From: Selaginella moellendorffii
Taxonomy: Eukaryota; Streptophyta; Lycopodiopsida; Selaginellales; Selaginellaceae
Direction of reading: 5' to 3'
Assembly (NCBI RefSeq): GCF_000143415.4
Contig: NW_003314272.1
Location: forward strand, 2,567,728-2,631,727
DNA length: 64,000 nucleotides
Positions 43,972 through 55,379 of the stretch are shown piece after piece. Numbering within the stretch: the first letter of the stretch is position 1; each line of letters opens with the position of its first letter. The translations under genes were made by a program, and so were the position numbers. A model generated the notes under the pieces. It saw only the letters and a program-made list of their open reading frames with translations, was not told the DNA's origin and made no database searches.

Positions 43972-45960
43972 ATGGAGGACGAAGAGTGGAATGAGGAGGA
44001 GGAGGAGGAGGAGGGGAATGCGGACTTGACGCTGGGAATTCTGTCCAAGGCTCTGGGAGCTCTGTCCAAGGCGCACAGCCGGCGCGCGGCGGAGCTCTCC
44101 AGCTCTCCCTCGGATCCGGCGGAAGATGTGAGCAAAGTAGACGAGTCGAAAGAGATAACCGATCTAACTCCAGACAGGGATGGCGCTCTAGAGATTGTCA
44201 AGGAGAAGGGAGTGAAGAGGCGAGACGCCGGCGAAGAGGGGGACGAAGACGATGATCTAGAGAAGCATGGGAAGTCTTCCAAGAGGAACAAGTGTGTGGA
44301 TTATGGGAAGGGAGAAGTGGAGGAGAAGAGCAATGCCGAGAAGAGATCGAGGAAGAGAAGCAAGGCCAGAAAGCCCAAGGTGAGCGCAAAAGTTTACGAT
44401 TCACGGAAGATCATCGCCTTTTTCTTTCACGTTTTTTTTTCTTTGTTGAAGGACGATGAGCCAGCAGTTCTAGCAACTGAGACGAAAGAAGTAAATCCTC
44501 CGCCAGAGAATCTGGCATTCCGGAAGATCCTGGTAGAGCTTTGGTTTTTTCCGGTTCTTCGGTTTTCTTGCTCACTTAAGCATTCTTTTTCTTTTGTGTG
44601 TAGCGTCAACCTCGTTACTTTGATGATCCGGAAGATATCGAGGCGTCGCGAGCGACTTGCTACAACTGTGGCGATCCCGGGCACCTCGCTTTCGAGTGCA
44701 CGGCTCCAAAGCCATGCTACGTTTGTGGCGACTTTTCTCACGATGGAAGGCACTGCAACCAGGTAAGCTCCTTGGAAGTCCATCGAAACCAAAGCAAAAA
44801 TCTTCGGGCCGGTCGCAGCAATCGCAATGCTTCAAGTGTGGAAAAACCGGCCACCAAGCGAGAGCGTGCCCCGAGAAAGGCAAGCGAGGACGAGGAGGAG
44901 CCAGGCAGGAAGAAGGCGTTTGCTTGCTGTGTGGCAACTCGGGCCATGGATATGGCTCGTGCCGAGGAGATTACGAAGCGTCCGACTTGGAGGTACTCAC
45001 AGACCTTTGCACTGCTCTTCCGATACGAAGAACAACACGACCTTGCTCGCTGCTGTGCAGGCAATCCAGTGCTACGTCTGTAAAAAATTTGGCCACCTTT
45101 GTTGCCTGGACGGCCTGGGAGACGCCCCGAGGCTCGCGTCGTGCTACAACTGCGGTGATACCGGTCACTCTGGCATGGTGAGAACTTTTCTCTTCTCTTC
45201 TCCTTGGTAGCTTTGATGCTCTCTATCCAGGCCTGTACGAGGACGAGAGGTAACTCCTTCCCTCCGACGCCCAAGACGCAATCAGCGAAGAGCCAAGCAG
45301 CGAAGAGCCAAGCCGCGAAGAACCACAGCACCCCAGGCGCGAAGAACCACGGCACTCCCACTCCGCAAGCGGCACTACCGCCGCCGCCGCCGCCGCGGCC
45401 CTCAAAGCAGTGCTTCAGCTGCGGTGAAGAAGGCCATTTCTCGCGCGAGTGCCCGAAAGTAAACGACGGCGCCGCCACCCCGGCTCCCGCCGCCACCCCG
45501 GCTCCCGCCGCCACCCCTCGCCGGGGCGAGAAGTGCTACAACTGTGGTGGCGAAGGCCACTTTGCCCGCGAGTGTAGCAATCCCCCCTCGACCCCGTCGT
45601 GCTACAAGTGTGGCGAGACCGGTCACGTTGCTCGACAGTGTAGTGCCCAGCCGCAGGTCTGTCGCTTGTATCAAAAGCACTGAGATGGAATTCGTTTTCT
45701 CGTTGCTGCTTGTGCAGGCCAAGCGTAACCCGGAGCCGGAGACCAAGCTCCCTCGCTGGATGGAGATCCAAACTAGAGACGATCGGCAGCAGCAGCAGCA
45801 ACTTAATGGCCTGTTGACGCCGCAGAAGATGTATCACAGAGTCGCCGATCAGGACCAACGTAACAGCAAGAAGCAGAGGGCACTGGCGGAGTTTGCACAG
45901 GAGAAGTCGGCCATTCGGCTGCCAAAGTGGTGCGCAGTAGAAAGCGCCGAACAGAGGTGA
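43972..45960 (+). CDS. CCHC zinc-knuckle protein with nine knuckles
   Basis: A nuclear or nucleolar RNA-binding protein is likely. Seven exons (43972-44379, 44452-44532, 44604-44762, 44819-44992, 45061-45177, 45231-45656, 45718-45960) are in frame for 535 aa. A very acidic, then lysine-rich N-terminus precedes nine C-x2-C-x4-H-x4-C or near units: CYNCGDPGHLAFEC, CYVCGDFSHDGRHC, CFKCGKTGHQARAC, CLLCGNSGHGYGSC, an irregular CYVCKKFGHLCC, CYNCGDTGHSGMAC (split by an intron), CFSCGEEGHFSREC, CYNCGGEGHFAREC, CYKCGETGHVARQC. A proline-, serine- and alanine-rich linker lies before the last three. The family may be the Air1/2-ZCCHC7 (TRAMP exosome cofactor) type or a CNBP type; the sequence does not decide. 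The fifth unit has an altered final spacing. Confidence 0.85.
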
Positions 45961-46071
45961 GCTGCCGTTTTTGTTGATCTCTGCAAATGCAGATCCCCGA
46001 TTGATTAATTGCACACCTGCTATGATACAAAACCACCAAAATTGCAGTTACCCCTGGTGGTAACTTCCCGC

Positions 46072-49000
46072 TTACAAATCGCCGCTTTCGATCCTTTCCA
46101 GCAAGTCCGTCCTTGTTTTACGCTTCCAGTTGTTCATGGACGCTACCAGGTTGATGAGGTTGATGATTTGTTGCTTGGAGTACTCCTGTAGGAAGAGAGA
46201 AACTGTGAGAACTGTATACTGATGGAGGAATGGACTCACCGGATGAGATTTAGCCCAGTACAAGAATTCTGTTTCGGGAAGATAGAATGCCTGACGAGAA
46301 AACAACTCGTAAGAATGTCCAAATTGCCAAAAATGAGCAGACCTTTATGTAAGCGTCCACAATCTGGAGGTTTGCTTTCAGTTTCGCGGGAGCAAGATGT
46401 TGCAAGCCGTTTATTAGAACCTGCAGCAAGCGTTGCTCAATACTCGCAAGAAACGAAGACAAAATGCCCATGCCTGAAGGTCCAGAGACATGACCGCACG
46501 TCCCTCGTTATTACACCTCCTTACTCTCGAAAGGCCTTCCACGAGTGTCTCCGCCAATATATCCACTCCGTATTGCAGGAGAAGTTCATGGACCTGAAAC
46601 GCCGTCAGATAACATACAAAGTTTGTAATGGCTTTTACCTGTCTGGAGACGCCGGCGTTTGACAAGCGCACAGTATACTGCTTGAATTCGCCAAGAAGTG
46701 AATCTACATATCTGCATCCGGAGTTCAGATTAACAACACTTCCCTCGCTCTTTGAGACGTCTTACCCGTTGTGCTCCATGCCAAGCTCTTTAAGCTCCCA
46801 TCTTGTATTGGATATACGATCGAAATATGATCCTATATTTAGCAAAAGACGAGCACCTGTCTTGTATACGTGCTCTCTCAAGTCTATGGATGCATCGACC
46901 TGACAAAAAAGAAACAAATCAGATCCAAAGCAGTTGTTTCAAGTCATTGTACCGTTCTGGCAAAAAACTGGTCTACAAATGGTAGAGCATTTTGATGCAG
47001 TAGCGATTGAAGATGCTGACGAGAATTTCTTATAAGCGTGGCAAGAAAAATGAGCGATTCCGCCGCAACCGTACGCTCCTGTCAAGTAAGTATGAATTAG
47101 CAACCACCTGTGGCTGCTAAATGAAAAACACCTTAATGGCGAAAAAATTGCTGGGAGAAACCATGCCTGCGCCGAATCCTTGTGACGACATCTCAAAAAC
47201 TCCAGCATTCATGGGTTGAGGATGCCCAGCAGCATATTTCAACCTTTGCTCTTCCAGCTGCTGAGAGATTCTAACCAACGCTCCTCTGAGACGACCGGAA
47301 ATTACTGAGAAACAAAAGTACTTTCAGAAACAGACTGAAATGAGTGTTCTTACCAGGAGAGTCAGAAGGCGCTCTCCCACTGAACAAATCACGTTGTCCG
47401 AATGTTTTGAAAACAATAAAAAAGTAGAGCTCAAACACTTGGCTAAGGCCCTATTAAGCAACCACAAGATATCAAACCACCCGCCGTATGTAAACTAGTA
47501 CCTTGAAAACTTCCAGACTGATAGGCTCCAATATTTGCATGAGCCTTGCATATCTATCAATGGACCTATCCAGCAAAAGATAAAAAACAACGTAACAAGA
47601 TTTTTCAATCAAACAAGCGCCAAACCTGAGCATGTTTATCGACGAGCTGGTTAATGTTATTCGCTCATCATCACCAGCATTGGATTTGGTTTCCAGCCGA
47701 CCGGGACGTTGACTGTCCTCGTCAATAAAATCCGCCAGAAGATCCTCGTTTTCTTCTTCTTCTTCTTTAGGGGTCACATTGCTCGGCATTTTTCCGTGGG
47801 GAGAACCGTCTACTTTTCCCGAGCTCACGTCTGCAATTCTCGACTCAGTAAATGGATTCCCTTTCCTTAACCACTCGGTGAATCCCTGCTGCACCTCCAA
47901 CTTTTCACCAGGCTTTAGCATCATGGACTCAGACGTGGTTGACGCAACTATCGGTGCACCATTTCCTGTAAGTCCGGCTAGATTTAGTGACTTGAGAAAA
48001 CCGGAGGGAACCCTTTGCCATGGTTCCTTTTCTAGCATCATACGTAAGACCTGCCGTCGGAAAAACACCTCAGAGCGACGTCAAAACAGTTCGGAAAATT
48101 ACCTCGAGGTTTTGTCGATGAAAAGCTCCAAAATATTTTTCGCTCTGCTTCACCAGTTTAGCTCGCAAAGGTATGGCTTCGGCACCACTGAAGGCTTCGC
48201 CAGCAAGAATAAACTTGTTGAGCAGATCAAGGTTCAGTAAGAAATGATGAGCACTAGCTGCACAGAACGCATCAGAAGACAGAAGTGCAGATACTCTTCG
48301 CGCAGCAAGCTCCCAGACAGTCTTCCTCCCCTTTTCTAGCCCTTTCCCAACCGCTCGTGCCACCTCCATCCGCAGCCTGTTTCTAGAATCCAGCATATTT
48401 TCAGTTAATGCTGGTCCATTTTGCATCCTTCCACTGACAGAATCGTCTTTTGTTCCTGACTCCAGGGACGAGCTATGACGGTGCGCTGCTTGAACAGGCT
48501 GACTCAAGCTTCCTTGGCTACGGCTCCGGTGAAGGGCACCGTTGGATACAGCTGATGTCTAAAAAGTAAAAAATTCTACGTTCAGAAGCATGTAAAATTC
48601 AATTCAAACCTGAAGTTTCCAATCGCACGCCATCATTCGGAAATAAGAGCATAGTATATCGTAGAGTAGTTCCAGAGTTTTGAAAAGGCAGGGACGGTAA
48701 CTAGTGTCTGGCAATCTCAAGCATAGATCATTATATGGTAATCTGAAAAATATCCGAATGTTAAATGACATCTTAGTTCCTGTCTGCTCACCTTCCCCTT
48801 CTCTGAGCTGCTTGTAATTCGTCCGTCTGTACAAGGAACATCAAATAAGGCATACATAATGTCGTAGGCAAATAAACCTGAGGTAGATACTCCTTCAGGA
48901 CCGAATGTGTCCTTGCTACAATGATCTGAGCATAAAAAGTTTGTGTCTTATCAGAGAGTCCTGGAACATCGTCTATCATGGCATATGCGTCAATAACCTG

Positions 49001-50336
49001 CAATCATAAGCATCAGCGGCGTGAAAAGAGACGAAAAGTTATACCGTCATATATTTTTCAACGTTGAACTGTCTACAAACATCAAGTAGAACTTCATCGA
49101 CCTTTACAATAGTTTTTTGCAGCCATTCCTGTGAAAATGAAAAACACTTATGCATGAGTTACTACTTGTGCAAGAGCAGTTCTCACCTCGATACTATGAT
49201 TCATGTCCTGCACAGCTGCAAGCCCCGACATTTCTTCAAGAAGTTGTAAGCACTCTGAGCACATTTGTAGCGCCTTCAAATTCAGAAATTAATCATCAAA
49301 GTGCAAATTTGAAGTGGAAACAGCTTACTTTGCCGTAATTGCCTTCCTCAATGGTGCTGTCTAGCCGGGACTTGATGTCTATTGCATGTTGTATTCTTTC
49401 TAGAATAGGAAGCATATCCTAGACATTCGGTGTTAATAACATTAGTATTGTGACAACAGAAAATACAGAGAAAACGTACCATTAGAACCTGTTTCTTCCG
49501 AACGTTTCCAGCGACTACAAGGTCTTGAGAGACTTCATGCATTGCAAGAGACAAACGCCTGCGACCATTCTAAAATAGATGTTTCTCGGTCAGAAAGATA
49601 GTTCAACTATTACGCAACGAGAAGTACCTTACATATGATTTTTGAGACTTGTAGATCTTTCTCCACTTCAGTGACCATTTGCATTCCTTTCACTGCATAT
49701 AACAGTCAGTAAGAACAGCAACATGATCCTCACTGGCACAGACCCATTTCTTCGTGATGTTCCATAACCTGAATTGAAAGTTTCTCCGTTATATCATCAA
49801 GCTGCAACATCCTTTGAGATACCTGAAAGAGTTTCAAGGCAACTATATAGAACGAGCTGTCGAAAGAAAAAGCGGTATTCACTTAACCTTGTTTTCGAAA
49901 AACTCTTGAGTTGGTTGCTCGGGTAAGTGCTCCAGAAGATATCTCACCGGATCGAAGTCCTGGAAAATAGATCGAAACGTTCAGTAACACTGATTTGCCA
50001 GTGAAGATTTGCTCGCCTTTTCGAAATACTCTTCTTCGAGAGGTTCCGCAATTTCACCTCTCTTCTTCGCACTGTACACCGAGGGCGTCTCTCCAGAGGT
50101 TGATGCGATCGAAAGACGATCATGAGGAGGGGTAGCAGCGATGCTCTTGGCAATAGCCGCAGCAGCCGCAGCCCTGGCCGGGATCTGGCAAAGTAGAGTC
50201 CACACACGTCGTTCAAAAGATCTGGACGAATTTATCAAACCTCGGGCCTGTCCGAAGAGGAAGACAGTATAAAACTCCGAGCTCGTCCAGCTTTCACAGA
50301 CTGGAGGAACTTCTCCCCGATATTCTTGAAATCCAT
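46072..50336 (-). CDS. VPS50: VPS50/syndetin, EARP tethering-complex subunit
   Basis: The product is the VPS50 (CCDC132/syndetin) subunit of the EARP complex, which tethers endosome-derived vesicles for recycling to the plasma membrane. Exon 1 (50336-50241) encodes MDFKNIGEKFLQSVKAGRAR. About twenty exons with short introns follow. Family text: ARAAAAAAIAKSIAATPPHD, DFDPVRYLLEHLPEQPTQEF, QVMEHHEEMVKGMQMVTEVE, QVLMDMLPILERIQHAIDIK, VIDAYAMIDDVPGLSDKTQT, HSVLKEYLPQ, and the C-terminal DUF2451-type region FYLPETEFLYWAKSHPEYSK and NLINLVASMNNWKRKTRTDL ending at the stop at 46072. The length is on the order of 1,000-1,100 residues; I did not resolve every exon border. No lesion was seen. Confidence 0.88.
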
Positions 50337-50956
50337 GCTTCCCTGTGCGAGGACGATCACATTGTGCTCCCCAATTGTAATGCCAGCGCCTCAGCTGGAT
50401 TTTCAGCCTAGATCCAGCTCCATGCATCCCTGCCCCTCAAAATATCCCAAAATTTGCTGCTAAAACTCATCTCTGATCGATTTCCCAGCTTCACCGAGGC
50501 AGATCCAGCTCCCTGGAATCCATGCGCCGAGATTTACGATCCTGGCGCCATCAATGCAGAACCTAGGGTAAAAGAAGGCATCGCTTCCCGGGGAGATCCA
50601 CACGACACTGTAGCGCCTAGGGTTGGCAGCCGCCAAAATCCTCGTCCTTCCCGGCGAAAAACGAAAGGTCTCACCTATGCAAGAGGCACCACAGCAATGC
50701 CAGGGGAGACCCCGTCACTGGTTCGAATCCCATAAAGCAATAACTAACCGTTTCCCAATAAAATAAAGATTAGGAATATTAAGGAAGGAAAAATATGCTG
50801 CCATCTGTCGCAAATCCCATGGTCCACGTAAGCGCAAGAAATAAAAGATCTTTCCATTTATTCGTATTTTAGGGTTCTTGACGCGGAGGAGACGTGTTTG
50901 CGTCCCTTGCACAGATCTAGTCGCGACCAGCTGCGCCTTGCCATTGCTGCTGAATT
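50337..50956. promoter_or_regulatory. divergent upstream region of VPS50 and PyrP2
   Basis: About 620 bases separate the starts. A tRNA T-arm-like string (tcactggttcgaatccc, 50716) occurs without a full tRNA. Otherwise no specific element stands out beyond ttagggttc near 50869. Confidence 0.35.
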
Positions 50957-52072
50957 ATGGCTGCTGGACTCACAGGCGCCGCCATTCTGGGAAGAATTCC
51001 AGGCAGAATCATCCTCACCGATCCAGCGCCGGTGCCTCCTCAACAGTCCTTTCAATCCTGTGAGTTTTGCCATGGGCTCGGGAGGCTCCGATCGACGAGT
51101 TCTTTCCCAGGGATTAGCCCTCAGAGGTTCCAGAAAAGGAGAGGAGCTACAGTGACATCGGCAGCAATGGCAATGGCGGCCACGCAAGAGGCGTTCGTGC
51201 CCAGCAGGGACAGCCGCCGGGAGCACCTGGAGCAATCCTTTGTGGCGGCGCCGTCCCCAAGGAACCGCGCCGACGATGCCTCGCTCAACAATCCGCTACT
51301 CCGGCGCGAGCGCATGGGCTGTGGATGGCTGGGCGTGATCATGGAGTGGGAGGGCGTGGTCGTGGAGGAGGATCTCAGCCTCGATAGAAAGGCCTGGAGG
51401 GCCATCGCGGAGGAGGAAGGCAAGAGCCTCCCGCCGGCATTCCTTCTCAAGCGCGCGGCGGGGATGAAGAACGAGCAGGCCATCTCCGAGGTCCTGTGCT
51501 GGAGCCGCGATTTCCAGCACATCAAGAGGATGGCCAAGCGCAAGGAGGATCTCTACCAGTACATGCAACGAGGAACTTACCGGCTCCTCCCCGGATCGCG
51601 GGACTTCGTCCAGGCGCTCAAGCGATACAAGGTTCCAATCTCCGTGGCGTCGACGAGGCCGCGGAGGATCACCGAGCGGGCGATCGAGGCGGTGGGGATG
51701 GAGGGATTCTTCGACGAGGTGGTGGCGGCGGAGGACGTGTACCGCGGCAAGCCGGATCCGGAGATGTTCCTCTACGCGGCGGAGAGGCTGGGATTCATCC
51801 CCGAGCGGTGTATAGTGTTTGGGAGCTCCAACTCGAGCGTGGAGGCGGCGCATGACGCGCGGATGAAGTGCGTGGCGGTGGCGGGGACGCATCCGGTGTT
51901 TGAGCTCGGGGCGGCGGACTTGGTGGTGAAGAGATTAACGGAGCTGTCGGTGGTGGATTTGAAGAACCTGGCGGATCTGGATGCGCCGGAGTTCCAGGCT
52001 CCAGAGCCTCAGCTGGAAGAGAGCCGCGAGGAGGACCGAGATCTGGAAGAGCGACGCTTCATGGCATTGTAA
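50957..52072 (+). CDS. PYRP2: HAD phosphatase, PyrP2-type (riboflavin pathway, plastid)
   Basis: The plant PyrP2 enzyme dephosphorylates 5-amino-6-(ribitylamino)uracil 5'-phosphate in riboflavin synthesis in plastids. The gene is a single exon of 371 aa with a Ser/Arg-rich N-terminal transit region. Characteristic text: GCGWLGVIMEWEGVVVEED, GMKNEQAISEVLCWSRD, MAKRKEDLYQYMQRG, VVAAEDVYRGKPDPEMFLYA, FIPERCIVFGSSNSSVEAAH, DARMKCVAVAG. HAD motif I normally has D-x-D-G; here it is E-W-E-G, and motif IV has GSSNSS where an Asp is usual. I recall the Arabidopsis enzyme having the same motif I change, so it may be a family trait. It ends about 170 bases from the convergent phosphate transporter. Confidence 0.9.
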   Translation: MAAGLTGAAILGRIPGRIILTDPAPVPPQQSFQSCEFCHGLGRLRSTSSFPGISPQRFQKRRGATVTSAAMAMAATQEAFVPSRDSRREHLEQSFVAAPSPRNRADDASLNNPLLRRERMGCGWLGVIMEWEGVVVEEDLSLDRKAWRAIAEEEGKSLPPAFLLKRAAGMKNEQAISEVLCWSRDFQHIKRMAKRKEDLYQYMQRGTYRLLPGSRDFVQALKRYKVPISVASTRPRRITERAIEAVGMEGFFDEVVAAEDVYRGKPDPEMFLYAAERLGFIPERCIVFGSSNSSVEAAHDARMKCVAVAGTHPVFELGAADLVVKRLTELSVVDLKNLADLDAPEFQAPEPQLEESREEDRDLEERRFMAL

Positions 52073-52240
52073 CATCACCAAAGATCATCGCTTGATTTGT
52101 AAATATACATAGTATAAATTCAATGTAAATATTCCTGACAAAAGGTTCTTCGGAGTTATTCTTCCATTCCATCGCTATGTTCTTCCGAGTTCTCTGGAGT
52201 TCTTCTTCCACCTTACTTTCTCTTCCCTTCGATCGCCCAC

Positions 52241-54172
52241 TCACGCCAGGGAAGGAACGAGGAGCCGGAACAAACTCGTGTAGAGCACGGTGAGGAGAGC
52301 TCCAACCGGGATCGTCACCACCCACGAAGCGACGATCTCCCGGACTGTCTCGCCGCGGACACTGTTGAGTCCTCTAGCGAATCCAACACCCATGACAGCG
52401 CCGACCAGAGTGTGAGTCGCGGAGATTGGGAGTCCCAGCCTCGATGCTCCTACCACGACACTGGCAGCGGCAAACTCCGCCGCGAATCCTCTCGTAGGAG
52501 TCAGCTCCGTGATCTTGTTGCCGATGGTCGCGATAACTCTGTATCCCCACACCAGCAGGCCGGCCACGATCCCAAAGCCACCCCACGCAAGCACCTGTGT
52601 CGACACCGCCGCGGTCACTGCCTTGGAGCCGTGGAGAATTGCCAGAGCTCCAGAGATCGGGCCGATTGCGTTGGCGACGTCGTTGGCTCCGTGAGCGAAC
52701 GACATGAAGCACGCTGACAGGACTTGGAGGTAGCCAAAGACGGTGTAGACGATCTGGAGCTGTGTTCCCGTGGGACCTTCAATCCTGTCCGTGAAGCTGA
52801 TCTTCCGGAGTGACGCTGCCGCTGGTGCTCCACCTGCGGAGCTCTCTTTGACGGGGATATCGCAGAACTCGCCGATGAGACCACCGAGTTGCCGACGAAT
52901 GATCAAGTTGATGATAACAGCTCCCAAAGCTCCGAGACCAATGGCTTCCGCTGCCATCACGAGAGAGCTGCCGTGGACGGGTAAAGCCGTGACAGAGAAG
53001 GCTAAAACTCCCACAAACACAGCGATGGGAGCTGCTCGTGCTGCTGCTACACCCGGATGTGGTGCGCTATACACGAACTAGAAAAAAAAAACAAAAAAAA
53101 AAAACAATTAGAACAACGCAAACAAACTAAGTCGAACTCACCGTTCTGATGCACTTGTAGACACCGTAAGAGACCAAGCCTCCCAAAAGCGGCGAGATAA
53201 TCCACGAGGAGACGACGCGAGCCAGGGACTTCCAGTAAACCGCATTCACGCCACCATAGACGAGTCCAAACCCGACAAGCGAGCCGATGATGCAGTGCGT
53301 CGTCGACACCGGCCAGCCACAGTAGGAGGCAACCTGTTTCATATATTTTGGAGTGGAGTGCTCACTAACAGAGAAATGAGAGTAGAAAACGATGAGCAAA
53401 ACGAGAGAGGAGAACTTACTTGGAGCCAGGAGCCAGCGGCGGCGAGAGATGAGAGCATCCCAGAAAAGAGCAAGCTATCGTTCCCAGCAAACGTCCCGGG
53501 CACCAAGATCTTCTGCATGGTTTCGCTTACGTGAGAGCCAACCATAAAAGCCCCGGCGAACTCGAGGATGGAGGCGGTGAGCACGGCCTGGCGGAGAGTG
53601 AGAGCGCCGGATCCAACCGAGGTGCCCATGGCGTTGGCGACGTCGTTGGCGCCAATGTTCCAGGCCATGTAGAAGCCACACAGCAGCGTGATGAGGGTGA
53701 GAGCTTTGGCCTTCGTCGTGGTGGCGAGGAGGAATGGACGCATGAAGGAGGGAGCGACGAGCGCAGCCACCGAGATGCCCAGAGTGATTGCCGTGGCCGT
53801 CCTTGGCGAGATCCCAAACGCCTCGGCCATGCCTTGAAATCCCCCATTCACCGGTTTCTTGAGCGAAATATCCCCCTCCGCGGCTTCGCTGCTGCCGTGG
53901 AGCTCCCCCTCCAGCGACGACGACGATCTGGCAACCAATTCTCGGATCCTCTGGCCATTCCAGCAGCTCCAGCGGCGGCTAGAGATCGAGACCACCACTG
54001 CTCCTCCATAATCCCTGCTGCTGCTGCTAGATTCTAGCACTAGGACCTTCCTACAGGTACCTGGCGAGAGATTTCGATGGCTCCTCGCTATCCGATCATG
54101 GGTGGGCGCTGGCCGAGCATAGAGCTGATTAGACGAGCGCAAACACGGCATGCCCTGGCTCATCTCAAGCAA
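52241..54172 (-). CDS. PHT2;1: PHT2;1-type plastid phosphate transporter (PiT family)
   Basis: This PiT-family (SLC20-like) transporter imports phosphate into the plastid with H+ or Na+. Three exons join in phase 0 (54172-53420, 53333-53142, 53077-52241) for 593 aa. About 120 residues of Ser/Arg-rich transit sequence come first. Both PiT repeats are present: WNIGANDVANAMGTSVGSGA and SFAHGANDVANAIGPISGAL. The hydrophobic helices, for example TLITLLCGFYM and GFGIVAGLLVWGYRVIATIG, fit about 12 membrane segments. The C-terminus VLYTSLFRLLVPSLA is complete. It lies convergent with PyrP2 and divergent from tRNA-Pro. Confidence 0.95.
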
Positions 54173-54333
54173 TGCCGCCTAAGCGAAGAACCCTAGCGAT
54201 GCCCTACAAGTGAATCTCCAAGATTCCATCCCTGGAAGGAGAATCCATGTCGCGCGGCCCCTCCCCTTATCTCTTCTATCCACACTATTTCTTCCTTGGT
54301 TAACAGCCGTTAAATCAGATGCTTGTCATTAAT

Positions 54334-54405
54334 GGGCATTTGGTCTAGTGGTATGATTCTCGCTTCGGGTGCGAGAGGTCCCGAGTTCAATTCTCGGAAT
54401 GCCCC
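54334..54405 (+). tRNA. tRNA-Pro (CGG)
   Basis: The 72-nt sequence folds as a cloverleaf. Acceptor gggcatt pairs with aatgccc. The D-arm is tggtctagtggtatga. The anticodon stem ctcgc/gcgag closes the loop TTCGGGT (anticodon CGG). The T-arm is ccgagttcaattctcgg. A discriminator C is at 54405. CCA is not encoded, as expected for a nuclear tRNA. Confidence 0.97.
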
Positions 54406-54412
54406 GTCAACG

Positions 54413-54416
54413 TTTT
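54413..54416 (+). terminator. RNA polymerase III T-run after tRNA-Pro
   Basis: TTTT occurs eight bases beyond the tRNA end. Confidence 0.65.
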
Positions 54417-54505
54417 GACCAGGGTTGCCTTTTGCGATGCTTCATATTCGTAAAGGCGATATTGTCTATATATACGTATATATTTCTTTTAGGGTTCTTT
54501 AAAGG

Positions 54506-55231
54506 ATGAATTGCCAGGACGTGTTGTTAGCAGGCGAGCTGTGCAACGATCATGCTTTCGACGTCTCGGGCTGCTGGACGACGGGCCTTTTCGATGACCA
54601 GAGCCTTGCGCCACTGCCTGCATCGGATCAAGATCAACTTGGCGATGGCGAGGTACTCTACGACTTTGGAGTGGGCACCGAGCAGGGCTGTGCCGCGGAC
54701 CTCCTCCCGGGCGCCCTCGAGTTCCTCCAGACGCAGCAGCCGCAGCCCTACGTCGTCCAGCCTCTCCAGTGGCGTTCCAACTACGTCGACGACCTTCAGT
54801 ATACGTACACCATGGTAGAACAAGACGGGATAAACCCATACGCGATGACGCAACAGGGGAGCCCAAATCCATGCGCTCCGCAGCCGAGGTGTCCAGCAGC
54901 GATGGTGGGAAAAGCCAAGAACTTGGGCCATGCAAAGGTGGCTAGCACTAGTAACGCCGCGGTCTCGGCCCCGGCTAGGAAGCGGGGGCGTCCGAGTGGA
55001 GTGGCCGGGTCGGGGTTCAAGCCGGTGCACCGGAACCCTCCCAGTGAGGCGGAGAAGGAGGTGGCGCGCTCCATCCAGCCACCCTGCCCGACGTGTGGCG
55101 AGGGTATGAAGTACAACGATTTCAACAACCAATGCATATCGCAGCCGCGGTACCGCTGCAATCCCTGCCAGGGCCCCAAGGTTAGACTCAACGACGAGAA
55201 GCTGCTGCGAGAGATGGGTTTCATTCGATGA
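54506..55231 (+). CDS. Dof-derived zinc-finger protein with AT-hook
   Basis: A single-exon 241-aa protein. The acidic, Gln-rich N-terminus contains LQTQQPQPYVVQPLQW. An AT-hook-like ARKRGRPSG is at about residues 157-165. The C-terminus carries CPTCGEGMKYNDFNNQCISQ, then PRYRCNPC. This copies the Dof zinc finger (C-P-R-C ... N-N-Y-x-x-S-Q-P-R-Y-x-C-x-x-C), but the spacing between the cysteine pairs is 20 instead of 21, and the conserved R-R-Y-W-T-K-G-G part is replaced by QGPKVRLNDEKLLREMG. It is probably a nuclear DNA-binding protein, but whether it binds the Dof AAAG site is open. It lies just downstream of tRNA-Pro. Confidence 0.75.
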   Translation: MNCQDVLLAGELCNDHAFDVSGCWTTGLFDDQSLAPLPASDQDQLGDGEVLYDFGVGTEQGCAADLLPGALEFLQTQQPQPYVVQPLQWRSNYVDDLQYTYTMVEQDGINPYAMTQQGSPNPCAPQPRCPAAMVGKAKNLGHAKVASTSNAAVSAPARKRGRPSGVAGSGFKPVHRNPPSEAEKEVARSIQPPCPTCGEGMKYNDFNNQCISQPRYRCNPCQGPKVRLNDEKLLREMGFIR

Positions 55232-55379
55232 ATCTAGTTTTCCTTAGTTAATTGAAATCTTTTTTCCTAGTTGTAAAAAGTAGCTAATCGAATTTTATTT
55301 TTCCTTTTGCAAGTTTTATTTGTATATTTCCTTTCGTTACAGGATTATTCCACATATGCCCATTATAATATTGGCATGG

